From contig NZ_JACJQJ010000058.1 in assembly GCF_014696615.1 (NCBI RefSeq), forward strand, positions 1 through 53,231: DNA of 53,231 nucleotides, read 5' to 3'. This DNA is from Nostoc linckia FACHB-104 (GTDB taxonomy: Bacteria; Cyanobacteriota; Cyanobacteriia; Cyanobacteriales; Nostocaceae). The notes beneath the pieces were generated by a model. That model worked only from the letters and a program-made list of their open reading frames with translations. It had not been told where the DNA came from and did no database searches. Both the position numbers and the translations under genes were made by a program. Of the stretch, positions 1-8,299 are shown piece after piece. How positions within the stretch are numbered: the first letter of the stretch is position 1; every line of letters begins with the position of its first letter.

Positions 1-24
1 GGCAATGAATCAATTTAAACCCTG

Positions 25-726
25 TTATGCTTCTGGATGATTTAGCTTTTTTACTATTTGCTTACTCCGGAGAGTGACAGAAGAGGGGTAAGTATGAAAG
101 TGTTTTTTGAGAATCTTTTCTAAATCTTCGCAAGAATCATTTGTATTGCCAAATATTCCTTTAGCATTGTATGTACGCATTAATTGTCTAGCAAATAAGT
201 TGTGCGATACTCCTTTGCCAAGAATGGTTGTTCCGAATATAACACCATCATCCTTAAGCAATGTTTTGAGATTTTTTAAAATAATCTCTTTGCTCAAGAT
301 ATTATTACCAGGAAGACAATGCAATAAGTAGTTGATTCCAATCGAATCAAAACTTGTTGGTTCTAGAGGCAATGGTTGGAAAACATCAGCAAGAAAAGAT
401 GTTGGCTTATATCGATGTATACGCTGCGATGTAATTTCAAGACTGTTAGGATTTAAATCTACTAAGGAAATTATAGAATTAGGGGTGGGAAACTTACAAT
501 TATCTAAAAAATAGCCAGTTCCTACTCCTACATCTAAGTGTTTAGCAGAGATGTGTTGGTTGTAAAATTCAAGAATTAATTTAGTTGGGCATTTCCAGAA
601 AAATGTGTTTGATAAACCTAGTACGAAAAAGTCATAAATCATCAGAAGAGATTTACTGTAAATAGCTGCACCTAGACTGCTATCACTAGTAATTTCTCTG
701 TTTTGATTAGCCTGATCATATTTCAT
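25..726 (-). CDS. class I SAM-dependent methyltransferase, substrate unknown
   Basis: A protein of about 233 aa with a Rossmann-type SAM-binding core. The glycine-rich motif I reads LDVGVGTGYF, an acidic motif II (LVDLNP) follows at the usual spacing, and the post-motif region SFDSIGINYLLHCLPG resembles motif IV. The C-terminal third is lysine-rich and not recognisable. I prefer the ATG at 726; the frame is open to a GTG at 759 (11 more residues) and neither has a clear ribosome-binding site. It stands alone on the minus strand, next to stress or detoxification-type genes and upstream of the phycoerythrin island. The fold is fairly sure; the substrate cannot be read from the sequence. Confidence 0.7.
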   Translation of the reverse strand: MKYDQANQNREITSDSSLGAAIYSKSLLMIYDFFVLGLSNTFFWKCPTKLILEFYNQHISAKHLDVGVGTGYFLDNCKFPTPNSIISLVDLNPNSLEITSQRIHRYKPTSFLADVFQPLPLEPTSFDSIGINYLLHCLPGNNILSKEIILKNLKTLLKDDGVIFGTTILGKGVSHNLFARQLMRTYNAKGIFGNTNDSCEDLEKILKKHFHTYPSSVTLRSKQIVKKLNHPEA

Positions 727-1161
727 TGTTTTTGGGTGATATTTTTTAAAATATATCACTCAAACAACTTGTAACCGTTCAGAGGATTTAGAATTGCGAT
801 CGCTTTGGTAATCACTGCTTAACCTCTAACTGATAAATCTGCATCGATGCCTGTTCATCCATCATCCGCCAGTAATACCCAGTGGGCAGAGATTATACCC
901 TACCAACACAACCGTACAGAAATGCAACTAAGCTGTTACGCATTTAAATTGTGTATTTCGCACTCAGGTTGTCAAAAGTCAAGAGTCCAAAGTCCAATCT
1001 AGCCTTTGACCCTGGACTATTGACCCTTGACAGTCCTAACGCCAGAATATTTGATTTAGGTGCGTATCAGCTTATTACTAGGATTCCTATTTGATTGGTT
1101 GCAATGGACTGCGACCTAAAAATACCATTACAAAAGAATATAAATCAGTCAACAATACTAT
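727..1161. other. intergenic region with an inverted repeat
   Basis: There is no gene here. At 971-1031 an imperfect inverted repeat (arms beginning GTCAAAAGTCAAGAGTCC, with the matching arm ending at 1031, about 15 of 18 pairs) could fold into a hairpin made of short GTCA/GTCC blocks. This is typical of dispersed repeats in Nostocales. A HIP1 site lies near 797. Both flanking genes point outwards, so promoters for both should be here, but none was clear. Confidence 0.4.
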
Positions 1162-1470
1162 ATGTCTAAACTGTTTGCCGTTGTCGTAGCCACTGTTCCA
1201 GAGTATTACGAGTATAAAAAGACTCATCCAGAACATGACCAAGACCAACTGGCTTGGTTTCGTGAGCAGCAGGAGAAAGGAATACTTCTGTGCTGCGGCC
1301 CGTTTTTTCCCCACGATGGAACGGGGCTGTGGGTAATTCAGGCGGAGAATTTAGAAGCGGCTCAAGCCATTGTCAACAGTAGCCCCCGTGTACGAGATGG
1401 GATGTTAGCGGACTCTGCTAGAGTTGTGGAGTGGCAGGTTCATATTGGACATCAGCGTTTTGAGAGGTAA
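1162..1470 (+). CDS. YciI-like (YCII domain) protein
   Basis: A 102-aa protein matching the YCII family of small dimeric alpha/beta proteins. It opens with a beta strand (KLFAVVVATVP) and has the family's HPEH..QLAWF segment with histidine and acidic residues, the central GPFFPHDGTGLWVI turn and the C-terminal ADSARVVEWQV strand. Family members are small enzymes or binding proteins of mostly unknown substrate. The length is the family's usual 95-105 aa. It has no partner gene in the same operon, and the next gene starts 220 bp downstream. Function beyond the fold is not inferable. Confidence 0.75.
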   Translation: MSKLFAVVVATVPEYYEYKKTHPEHDQDQLAWFREQQEKGILLCCGPFFPHDGTGLWVIQAENLEAAQAIVNSSPRVRDGMLADSARVVEWQVHIGHQRFER

Positions 1471-1691
1471 AGCGATCGCTCTTGTAATTTCCTCTAAGAA
1501 TTTACTTTATTTACCTAATAATGACTCCAATCGGCTGGTAAATTCGGAGGAGCGATCGCTCCTCCCAGTCTAGTGAGGAAAATTTACACCTCCAGAATCT
1601 TTATTTAATACCCAAAACAAACCGTCAGATAGAGGAATCATAGGGAAACTGATGATAGCTTGAGATCATGCCATAAGATAACAATTTTATA

Positions 1692-2183
1692 GTGAATAAG
1701 TCAGTATTAATTGCCCTTACTCTCACGGCGTGGTCTATCCTGTTGCCAGTCAGCATTGCTGATACTGCCAAAAATTCAAGCAATCAAGCTATCAAAATGT
1801 CTTCATTTAACCTCAATTCTCAACAATGGCAAAACCGTGTATTGCTAATCTTTTCGCCTTCTATTGATAACCATAGCTATCAGCAGCAGATGCAGTTATT
1901 TCAACAGCATAATAGTGGTTTTGCAGATAGGGATTTAGTTCTGGTTCAGGTTTTGGCAACAGATAAAAGCTATGCCAATGGACAATTAATAGATGAATCT
2001 TCTGCGGTCAATTTGCGATCGCGCTTTGGAGTTGACAAAGATAATTTTCGCGTCATTTTAGTGGGTAAAGATGGTGGTGTTAAGCGCCAGGAAGCTACAC
2101 CAGTCGAGGCCACAGCAATTTTTGAGCAAATAGACGCTATGCCCATGCGCCAACAAGAAATGCAACAGCAAGGTAGAAATTAG
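1692..2183 (+). CDS. secreted DUF4174-type (thioredoxin-like) protein
   Basis: A 163-aa protein starting at GTG (1692). Residues 1-23 form a signal peptide (hydrophobic LIALTLTAWSILLPVSIA, likely cleaved near IADTA), so it is probably periplasmic. The rest resembles DUF4174: RVLLIFSPS, a QQQ helix, RDLVLVQVLA, a FGVDKDNFRVILVGKDGGVKRQ strand-turn-strand, and the closing IFEQIDAMPMRQQEM. The fold is thioredoxin-like but the CxxC is absent, so redox catalysis is unlikely. It ends 2 bp before the glutathione S-transferase start and is probably co-transcribed with it. Confidence 0.7.
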   Translation: MNKSVLIALTLTAWSILLPVSIADTAKNSSNQAIKMSSFNLNSQQWQNRVLLIFSPSIDNHSYQQQMQLFQQHNSGFADRDLVLVQVLATDKSYANGQLIDESSAVNLRSRFGVDKDNFRVILVGKDGGVKRQEATPVEATAIFEQIDAMPMRQQEMQQQGRN

Positions 2184-2185
2184 CT

Positions 2186-2830
2186 ATGACGATTATTGTC
2201 CATCATCTCAATAACTCGCGATCGCAGCGCGTGTTATGGCTGCTTGAAGAATTAGGTATCGAATACGAAATTAAGTACTACGAACGCGACTCCAAGACGA
2301 TGCTAGCACCAGCATCACTACGGCAAGTCCATCCGCTTGGTAAGTCACCAGTGATTACAGATGCAGAACTGACTGTTGCTGAGTCAGGAGCTATTATCGA
2401 ATACATAGTAGAGCGCTACGGCAATGGTCGGCTAATTCCAGAATCCGGTACACCAGAGCGTCTGCGTTACACCTATTGGTTGCATTATGCCGAAGGCTCG
2501 GCAATGCCACCTCTGGTGATGAACCTCGTTTTCCAGCTTTTTGGCACAGGGGATAGCAGCGCCAACGATGCATTTATCGCGCCCCAAATCAAGCTTCACG
2601 TTGATTATATAGAAGCTGAACTTACTAAGAATACCTGGTTTGTAGGCGAAGAATTCACCGCCGCCGATATCCAAATGAGCTTTCCTTTGGAAATTGTCGC
2701 TACGCTTCCTGAACAAACTGAGAACCGACTAAAGATTAAGCAATTTATTGAACGCATTCAGGCGCGCCCTGCTTACAAACGCGCCCTCGAACGTGGTGGT
2801 AAATACGACTACGCCAACAGCATTCAATAA
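2186..2830 (+). CDS. glutathione S-transferase family protein
   Basis: A 214-aa protein with both GST domains. The N-terminal thioredoxin fold (residues 1-80) contains HHLNNSRSQRVLWLLEELG, with a Ser at the usual catalytic position, the cis-proline motif GKSPVI and the GSH-contacting AESGAIIEYI. The helical C-terminal domain (about 90-205) carries the TAADIQMSFPL N-capping motif. It should conjugate or reduce electrophiles with glutathione in the cytosol. It follows the DUF4174 gene by 2 bp. Its TAA stop codon coincides with the first three bases of a MITE-like repeat (2828-3077), so the insertion supplied or preserved the stop. Confidence 0.88.
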   Translation: MTIIVHHLNNSRSQRVLWLLEELGIEYEIKYYERDSKTMLAPASLRQVHPLGKSPVITDAELTVAESGAIIEYIVERYGNGRLIPESGTPERLRYTYWLHYAEGSAMPPLVMNLVFQLFGTGDSSANDAFIAPQIKLHVDYIEAELTKNTWFVGEEFTAADIQMSFPLEIVATLPEQTENRLKIKQFIERIQARPAYKRALERGGKYDYANSIQ

Positions 2831-3077
2831 GTAGTTAAACATAATTAATTACACAATGTCATTGCGAATGGAGCGTTCGCGCAGCGTCCCGAAGGGAAGC
2901 GGAATGTTCGCGAAGCCTTCCCGAAGGGTAGCAATCGCGAGGGCTGGGATTGCTTCTCTTTGCTACGCAACGCTACCGCGAACGAGACGCTACGCGTTAA
3001 GCGTTGGCGCAGCCTCTCGAAGAGAAGGCTTTACGCTTCGCTCGCAATGACTGTAATTAATTTTGCGTGGTTACTTA
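2828..3077. repeat. MITE-like repeat, copy 1 (250 bp)
   Basis: This is bounded by imperfect terminal inverted repeats of about 36-40 bp: TAAGTAGTTAAAC... on the left, and ...GTGGTTACTTA on the right, whose complement starts TAAGTAACCAC. Both arms contain AATTAATTACA followed by the GTCATTGCGA block. The interior holds nested short palindromes (TTCGCGAA, AGCCTTCCCGAAGGG). A second copy with the same ends but a 100-bp shorter interior lies at 47311-47460. It encodes no transposase, and the open frame across it is not a gene. No target duplication is obvious. Confidence 0.8.
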
Positions 3078-3162
3078 ATTCTCCTACTCGGGACAATCCT
3101 GATGAGTAATTATGCAACTTAAATGTGTAATAGCTTAGTTATGAGATTCGCTCCTGAAAAGT

Positions 3163-3525
3163 TCAAACTTGCTCATCAAATCGGCTGCGAAAGCCTCCAT
3201 ATTTTATCCAATATTGTTTCAAATTGTGGCAGGGTGTATGTAAACTAGCTCTTGCCTGATACAGAATCACTTTACGATGAGCGCCCATCCAAATTTTGTC
3301 AATTGGCTCAACCGAAATCACAGTGCCTCCTAATGCTCCTACACATTGGGAAAAGCGTTCAATAGCACTATAATCTACAGTTTCAAAAACAAAGAAATTA
3401 CCCGAACAAATTAAATGCCGACTGCGAATCCAGCACTGCATTTTCTTCTGTGCTTCTGGAGGTAGCATATTTGCTTTTATGGGCAGATTCGGCAGGGAAA
3501 GATCATAGGATATTTGGGACTTCAT
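3163..3525 (-). CDS. cpeR: CpeR, activator of phycoerythrin gene expression
   Basis: This matches the CpeR family, needed in Tolypothrix/Fremyella for transcription of cpeBA. Characteristic segments are SRHLICSGNFFVFETVDY, FSQCVGALGGTVISVEPID, the WMGAHRKVILYQA block and the C-terminal YWIKYGGFRSRF. The family core begins at MLPPEAQKK (ATG at 3468, 101 aa). I place the start at 3525 (120 aa) because GGGAG stands about 10 nt upstream there and nothing similar precedes 3468. The start overlaps the end of cpeT by 23 bp. It is the last gene of the cpeCDESTR cluster, the order known from Fremyella, so activator and rod linkers are made together. Confidence 0.88.
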   Translation of the reverse strand: MKSQISYDLSLPNLPIKANMLPPEAQKKMQCWIRSRHLICSGNFFVFETVDYSAIERFSQCVGALGGTVISVEPIDKIWMGAHRKVILYQARASLHTPCHNLKQYWIKYGGFRSRFDEQV

Positions 3526-4126
3526 CTGCAAAACTCTCCCGCTTTTCAAACCGTAATGGCCCAAAGGTAGATCCCCAGACTTGTTGATGTGTATTCACAT
3601 CCATGCCTTTATCTAGGCTTACCCAAGTGGTTTCTGTAATTTCAACGTAACTATCTAGATAGGTCTGGCAGCCATTTTTCTCAATTAAACATAGGTTTCC
3701 AGGTTCAACACCGCCGATAAATTTATCTCCCTCGCGTTTAAAAATCATCGAGCAGTGATATCGGCGTTCAATACAATTTGGGGTAATAGTTTTGAGAATA
3801 TTTAAATCTCGTGCTGCACCTGCGTAATAAAGTGCTTGTTTTAAGCTGTAATTTTCGATATAAATTTCATCACCCTTATCGATAAGTCGATGGACTCCCT
3901 GGCGATAAGGTCGCCACATATCATAGTCATATACTTGTTCCGAATAAAGCCCAATTCCTGAGAAGAACTCAAACGGTAATGGGCGAAAAAAAACATGAAT
4001 ATGGGCGTAATCTTTAGGATTTTCAAATGCCTGTTTATAGTTGCTAAAATCACCTGCCATCCAACGAGCCAGGGTGATTAAATTAGGCGATACAGTTTCA
4101 GGAATCTTTGGTAATGAAGAGGTCAT
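3503..4126 (-). CDS. cpeT: CpeT, phycoerythrobilin lyase (CpcT/CpeT family)
   Basis: A CpcT/CpeT lyase of 207 aa when started at ATG 4126 (MTSSLPKIPETVS). The frame is open upstream to 4219, but that extension looks non-coding and the family begins here. Recognisable segments are LARWMAGDFSNYKQAFENPKDYAHIHVFFRPLP with its middle 'GDFSN' box, YRQGVHRL, the RYHCSMIFKREGD strand and GCQTYLDSYVEIT. In characterised systems CpeT attaches phycoerythrobilin to CpeB Cys165, a residue present in the CpeB of this window. It lies between cpeS and cpeR and overlaps cpeR, so translation may be coupled. Confidence 0.88.
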   Translation of the reverse strand: MTSSLPKIPETVSPNLITLARWMAGDFSNYKQAFENPKDYAHIHVFFRPLPFEFFSGIGLYSEQVYDYDMWRPYRQGVHRLIDKGDEIYIENYSLKQALYYAGAARDLNILKTITPNCIERRYHCSMIFKREGDKFIGGVEPGNLCLIEKNGCQTYLDSYVEITETTWVSLDKGMDVNTHQQVWGSTFGPLRFEKRESFADEVPNIL

Positions 4127-4434
4127 AACTAGATGAGGATAAATAAACAATCCCAAAATCTTCTTGTCAAGTTGCTCCTCTTGGACAAAGCCCAAGACCA
4201 TACTTTCGGCAAAATTCAAAATGATGACCTGAATACCAATTCTCTAAAATTGAACAACAGATCCAAGCTCAAAAATTCTGTTGATATCTGGCTTTCGTAA
4301 TTTTGAATTGGTATAACCTATGGCACCAGTGTCTATGAAAAAATGACATGGCAAAGCTCACGCGATCGCGTTTATATATAGGCTGCACACTCTGAGGTTG
4401 TATCTATATGCCTAGAAATATTGTCAGATCTAGT

Positions 4435-4965
4435 TTATTTCTGAATATCCTGGCGGATTTCTGAAGAAAATGAGGCAGTAACAACTCCTGAACCGGCACT
4501 AGTTTTAATTAGAGAAACCCGACAACGAACATTGGGATTAACAAACCAGATTTTTTCTTCAGCAGCGGCGCGATCGTAAGCGGTGACTAACACGAATGTG
4601 CCGTCTTCCGTAAAGTAATAGTCGCCAGATGCCGCGATCGTTTCTGCATAGCCTTGATCGCGCAGGAGTTTACCGCGATGGGGACAATCTGGATCGGGAA
4701 TAGGAACTAGGACACAGGTGCCTTTGATTTCACTATCATCCCAATCTGATTGACCTTGCCAACTCATGCGAAATGGGGAAACCACTGTTTGCGGATCGAT
4801 GTTATAGCTTTTACATAAATCAATTACTGCTGGATCGTCATCTGGGAGAGCAATGATATCTATCTCAGACTGTACAGCTTCAAAGTGACCGAATGCTAAA
4901 TGATGGGCACTGCGTTGCGATCGCCAACGCCCTATAGAATTTGCAACAAATTTTGTAATATTCAT
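4435..4965 (-). CDS. cpeS: CpeS, CpcS-type phycobilin lyase
   Basis: A T-type (lipocalin-fold) bilin lyase of about 176 aa from the ATG at 4965 (MNITKFVANSIGRW, the family's usual N terminus); an upstream ATG at 4983 would add six residues. Family marks are WRSQRSAHHLAFGH near the N terminus, GTCVLVPIPDPDCPHRGKLLRDQGYAE in the middle, and the VRCRVSLIK..GVVTASFSSEIR end. CpeS-type lyases attach phycoerythrobilin to the central Cys of phycoerythrin subunits (Cys80 of CpeB here). It is in the cpeC-D-E-S-T-R order, 208 bp downstream of cpeE. A second, more diverged CpcS-family gene occurs at 17555. Confidence 0.85.
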   Translation of the reverse strand: MNITKFVANSIGRWRSQRSAHHLAFGHFEAVQSEIDIIALPDDDPAVIDLCKSYNIDPQTVVSPFRMSWQGQSDWDDSEIKGTCVLVPIPDPDCPHRGKLLRDQGYAETIAASGDYYFTEDGTFVLVTAYDRAAAEEKIWFVNPNVRCRVSLIKTSAGSGVVTASFSSEIRQDIQK

Positions 4966-5173
4966 CAACACTTTGGTTTTCATTTTTAAGCTATTTGCTT
5001 TTGGATAGGAGAATGTTCCAATTGACCTCTATAGATCCATACAGTTCAGTTAAGGAAATGCGCTAGGGTAGGCAGGGGATGCAGGGGGAGAAAAAGAAGC
5101 TTATCTGAACTGTATTGACATAGCTTGGCTATTGACTAAATGTTAGAGGTTAGGAACTTCTCCATTGGTAGCG

Positions 5174-5932
5174 TTAAGCTATTTCCGCAATACTAATAAT
5201 TTTGCCTCCTGTTTTCTGGATACTCTGAATTTTCTGGGCTAGCTGGTTGTATCCCACTTCAAAGGTGGCTATGCTCTTTGTCACCCGAGCCCCAAAATTA
5301 GCTTTGGAGACAGAGATCCGGAACCTCTTACCTGTATTGCTAACAGCACCAGAACCACCAGCGGGGGTAACAATTTTGGTGGCGAGATTAGCGCCAATGT
5401 CGCTAATCAATTTTGCCGATTTACCCAGATCGTTGGCAGCAAATCCCCGCATTAAGGCAAAGGTACGGTTAAAACCGACATTCTTAATCCCGGCTTGGGT
5501 ACGATTACCACGGACAGAGGGCACAATATAGTCACCAAAGCTCCGGATATATTCATCACTATCAATGTAGGAATTGATTTCCGCTGCGTAACCTTGTGTG
5601 TTGTAAATTTGCACGTGTTCTGCAATTTCCGCCTGATCTTGCGGAGCGCGACCGAGCAAATGTTTAAAGTTCAATTCAATAAAACGATAGGGAGAAGAAG
5701 TTTCAAAAAACAGCGAACGATATAAATCAGATTGAGCTACTGCTCTGACGAAACCAGCAACAGTGATATCGCCGTTCCGCAATTGAGACTCGGCATTGGT
5801 AAGCCGTTGATTTTCAAATATATGAGCATTGCCCAAAACTTGGCGATATACGGCTCTGATCGTTGCTTGTAGATCCTCTTCAGTGGCGTTGGGGCGTAAT
5901 TCAACGGACTCGGTTTCTATCCAAAGTGCCAT
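5174..5932 (-). CDS. cpeE: CpeE, phycoerythrin rod linker polypeptide
   Basis: A 252-aa linker with the phycobilisome linker (PBS_linker) domain at about residues 18-150: TIRAVYRQVLGNAHI, the SQLRNGDITVAGFVRAVAQSDLYR segment, and FIELNFKHLLGRAPQDQ followed by YNTQGYAAEINSYIDSDEYIRSFGD. The C terminus (about 200-252) is a CpcD-like domain (GKRFRISVSKANF...). Such linkers sit in the central channel of phycoerythrin hexamers and join discs of the rod. It is third in the linker trio after cpeC and cpeD, with a 318-bp repeat-containing gap from cpeD. It could be swapped with cpeD in naming, but the order matches Fremyella cpeCDE. Confidence 0.88.
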   Translation of the reverse strand: MALWIETESVELRPNATEEDLQATIRAVYRQVLGNAHIFENQRLTNAESQLRNGDITVAGFVRAVAQSDLYRSLFFETSSPYRFIELNFKHLLGRAPQDQAEIAEHVQIYNTQGYAAEINSYIDSDEYIRSFGDYIVPSVRGNRTQAGIKNVGFNRTFALMRGFAANDLGKSAKLISDIGANLATKIVTPAGGSGAVSNTGKRFRISVSKANFGARVTKSIATFEVGYNQLAQKIQSIQKTGGKIISIAEIA

Positions 5933-6250
5933 ATCAATGCCTCCTAAATTTAGGATTTTCGTGCGATTTTTTGAAAAAGTGCAAATTAAAAATGTTAATC
6001 ATCTGAGGTGGGCAATTTTTCAACCTAATTCGTAATTCGTAATTCGTAATTCGTAATTACACTGAGGGTTGGATTCCCCGGCTTCTATAAATCGTGCCGT
6101 TACAGGTGGGATCTAAATCCCCATCCGTAACGTAATTACGTAGGCGTTAGCCTTCCCGCAGGGTATTAGTAACTACGAATTACGAGTTGTTAATACTAAT
6201 CGGTTCAATATCTTAGAACAGACAAGTATTGCTACCCACCCTGTTAAAGG
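5933..6250. other. cpeD-cpeE intergenic region with 7-bp tandem repeats
   Basis: There is no gene here. At 6026-6060 the heptamer TAATTCG is repeated about five times, a short tandemly repeated repetitive sequence typical of heterocystous cyanobacteria. The part at 6061-6180 holds repeat fragments (GGCGTTAGCCTTCCCGCAGGG). The gap lies inside the cpeCDE unit, so it is transcribed if the operon is continuous, and might contain a processing site or an extra promoter for cpeE. Confidence 0.5.
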
Positions 6251-7000
6251 TTAAACAATTTCAGTAATGCTGACGATTTTGCCATTCGTACGATTAATCC
6301 GCTGAATTTGTGGAGTCATCTTACTAGCTGGAACAATGTACTCAGTGGTACTGATGCGTCGGGGACTGTCGAATTTGGAACCTTGCACCAAGATTTTGAA
6401 TCGTTTTTCAGTTCCGGAGCCAATGACGGTGGATGAAGAGGCTTTAATCGCATTGGCGCTGTTAGTAGCAACAGCATAGACCAATTGAGCAGATTTAACC
6501 GCACTGTCAATTTGGGCAGGGCCGCGATCGAGGGCAAATATCCGGTTGTAGCCTACTTGCTTGGAGTTGGCTTCGCTACTTCTACCACGATAGTAAGGCA
6601 CTACGTTTTCACCAAAGGCTGCTTCATATTCACTGCTATCGATATAGGAGTCAATTTCAGCATCGTAGCCTTCAGCTACAGTCCGAACAATGTGTTCGGA
6701 AACTTCTCTTTGATCCTGGGGTGCACGACCAAGCAAATGTAAGAAGTTAAGTTCTACAAATCGGTAGGGAGCGCAGGATTGGAAGTAGCGGGTGCGATAA
6801 AAATCAGACTTGGCAACACTGCGGACAAATTCCCGCACGGTGATGGAGCGATCGCATAATTGTGATTCTGCTGTCACCAACCGCTCACTCTCCATAACAT
6901 GAGGGTTGCCTAAAACTTGTTTGTAAACTGCACGGATAATAGTTTGAACTTCCTCAAAGCTACTAGAGGGCCAAAGTTCAAGAATTGTCTGGGATGCCAT
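6251..7000 (-). CDS. cpeD: CpeD, phycoerythrin rod linker polypeptide
   Basis: A 249-aa linker paralogous to its two neighbours. The PBS_linker domain occupies about residues 15-150 (TIIRAVYKQVLGNPHVMESERL, REFVRSVAKSDFYRTRYF, RFVELNFLHLLGRAPQDQ, EAEIDSYIDSSEYEAAFGENVVPY). The CpcD-like C-terminal domain starts about residue 198 (EKRFKILVQGSKF) and ends NGKIVSITEIV. It bridges phycoerythrin hexamers in the peripheral rods. It lies 40 bp downstream of cpeC and should be co-transcribed with it. Length and domain order are normal, and no damage is visible. Confidence 0.9.
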   Translation of the reverse strand: MASQTILELWPSSSFEEVQTIIRAVYKQVLGNPHVMESERLVTAESQLCDRSITVREFVRSVAKSDFYRTRYFQSCAPYRFVELNFLHLLGRAPQDQREVSEHIVRTVAEGYDAEIDSYIDSSEYEAAFGENVVPYYRGRSSEANSKQVGYNRIFALDRGPAQIDSAVKSAQLVYAVATNSANAIKASSSTVIGSGTEKRFKILVQGSKFDSPRRISTTEYIVPASKMTPQIQRINRTNGKIVSITEIV

Positions 7001-7040
7001 TAAAATTTCTGCTCCTCAATTTTTTAAGTTTGCACCTAAT

Positions 7041-7901
7041 TTATACAGGAGTGATACTTGCAATCACGCCGCCTTGCTGGTGAATCCGCTGATACTCTTG
7101 AGAGAGCTTTTCGTATGGCACCAGAAAGACTTGGTTGGAACGGCGAAACTTGGAAATCTTATTGAAGGTTTTGGCACGATAACCTGTAACTTCAATGCGG
7201 TAAACTTTACCACCAGCGCTAGCATCAACTCCAAGACGAGTACGCGCACCAATGGGAGGTTGAGAGAATGTTGCACCAGCACTAGCAGGCGAAATTACTG
7301 CTGTGGGTGTGCTTTGAATTACTAATGCATTCAGCTTAGGAGTCTTACCAGACAAGTCACCCTTCAGGCTGCTGCTAGACGCACCTCGTACCAGTTGGAA
7401 GGTATGAGTAAATTGCACCATGCTCTGAAGCGCTTCGGTTTTATAGCCTCGGATGTAAGGCACAATATTCTCGCCAAAAGTAGACTGATACTCATCACCA
7501 TCGATATAAGAATCAATCTCAGCTTCAAACCCTTGAGTATCAAGGATTGTGCTGTGGGAGCGCATTTCTTCCAAATCTAGAGGTGGACGACCTAGCAGAT
7601 GGCGGAAGTTGAGTTCAATCGCCCTATAACGCGCACAACTGGTAAAAAAGCGAGAACGATATAGTTCAGATTTAGCCACGGCTCTGACAAACTCGCGGAC
7701 GCTCAACTCACCCCGCTTAAATTGGGATTCGGGCACAGCAAGCCGCTCACTTTCCATTACATAGGCATTGCCTAATACCTGCCGATAGACTGCCCGAATA
7801 ATTGTTTCTGCTTCTTCTTGTGAGCGACCTGGTACCCACTCAACGGGAGGAGTTTCATCAAATAGGCTGACTCCCAAGCGTGAAGCTGGTCCAAATGGCA
7901 T
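7041..7901 (-). CDS. cpeC: CpeC, phycoerythrin rod linker polypeptide
   Basis: The first and longest (286 aa) of the three linkers. The N terminus MPFGPASRLGVSLFDETPPVEWVPG leads into the PBS_linker domain (about 28-160: TIIRAVYRQVLGNAYV, REFVRAVAKSELYRSRFF, RAIELNFRHLLGRPPLDLE, EAEIDSYIDGDEYQSTFGENIVPYIRG). A Ser/Ala/Pro-rich spacer (170-225) is followed by a CpcD-like domain (GKVYRIEVTGYRAKTFNKISKFRRSNQVFLVPY). CpeC joins the first phycoerythrin hexamer to the phycocyanin end of the rod. It heads the cpeCDESTR cluster, so the cluster promoter should be in the 400 bp upstream. Confidence 0.92.
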   Translation of the reverse strand: MPFGPASRLGVSLFDETPPVEWVPGRSQEEAETIIRAVYRQVLGNAYVMESERLAVPESQFKRGELSVREFVRAVAKSELYRSRFFTSCARYRAIELNFRHLLGRPPLDLEEMRSHSTILDTQGFEAEIDSYIDGDEYQSTFGENIVPYIRGYKTEALQSMVQFTHTFQLVRGASSSSLKGDLSGKTPKLNALVIQSTPTAVISPASAGATFSQPPIGARTRLGVDASAGGKVYRIEVTGYRAKTFNKISKFRRSNQVFLVPYEKLSQEYQRIHQQGGVIASITPV

Positions 7902-8299
7902 TAATTGTTTCTCCTGTTAACGAAAGTTTAAGAAAGTGTTTTGATTTGTAAATAAATTTCAGATTGTCCACCAGGCTAATTAAATCTCTGGATTGATTTG
8001 TGGCAACCCAAATTTCCAGCTTCCATAAGCATGGAAGTTGTGGTTTCCTGGATGCACAAGCTTTTAGGCGTTTTATACGCTTTGTTATGATCATTTTCTT
8101 ATGAGCGCGGAAAGATGTACATCAAGATTTGTAAATCTTGATGAAATGAGAGAATTTTGCACTCAGTTTGCACAAACGATTTGTATGGGGCATTGGTAAT
8201 GAGTAATGAGTAATGAGTAATGGGTAATGGTTATTTCCCCTTATCTTCCTCATCTCCCTCATCCCCCCAATCCTCAATCCTCAATCCCCAGTCCCCACT
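7902..8299. other. region upstream of cpeC; tandem repeats
   Basis: There is no gene here. It should contain the promoter of the cpeCDESTR cluster, but I found no convincing pair of CcaR-type direct repeats or NtcA box. At 8197-8230 the unit GAGTAAT is repeated (four to five copies, the last degenerate). It is followed by a pyrimidine-rich stretch (8234-8298, CCTCATC/CCTCAAT units) that runs up to the end of the ankyrin gene. Confidence 0.4.

Noticed and set aside
2856-3050. 64-aa open frame on the plus strand
   Set aside because: It lies wholly inside the MITE-like repeat and consists of its palindromes read in one frame.
4126-4219. N-terminal extension of CpeT
   Set aside because: CpeT proteins start at the equivalent of MTSSLPK; the upstream residues do not fit the family.
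7858-8094. 78-aa minus-strand frame upstream of cpeC
   Set aside because: It overlaps the cpeC start in another frame and is likely a shadow of its leader.
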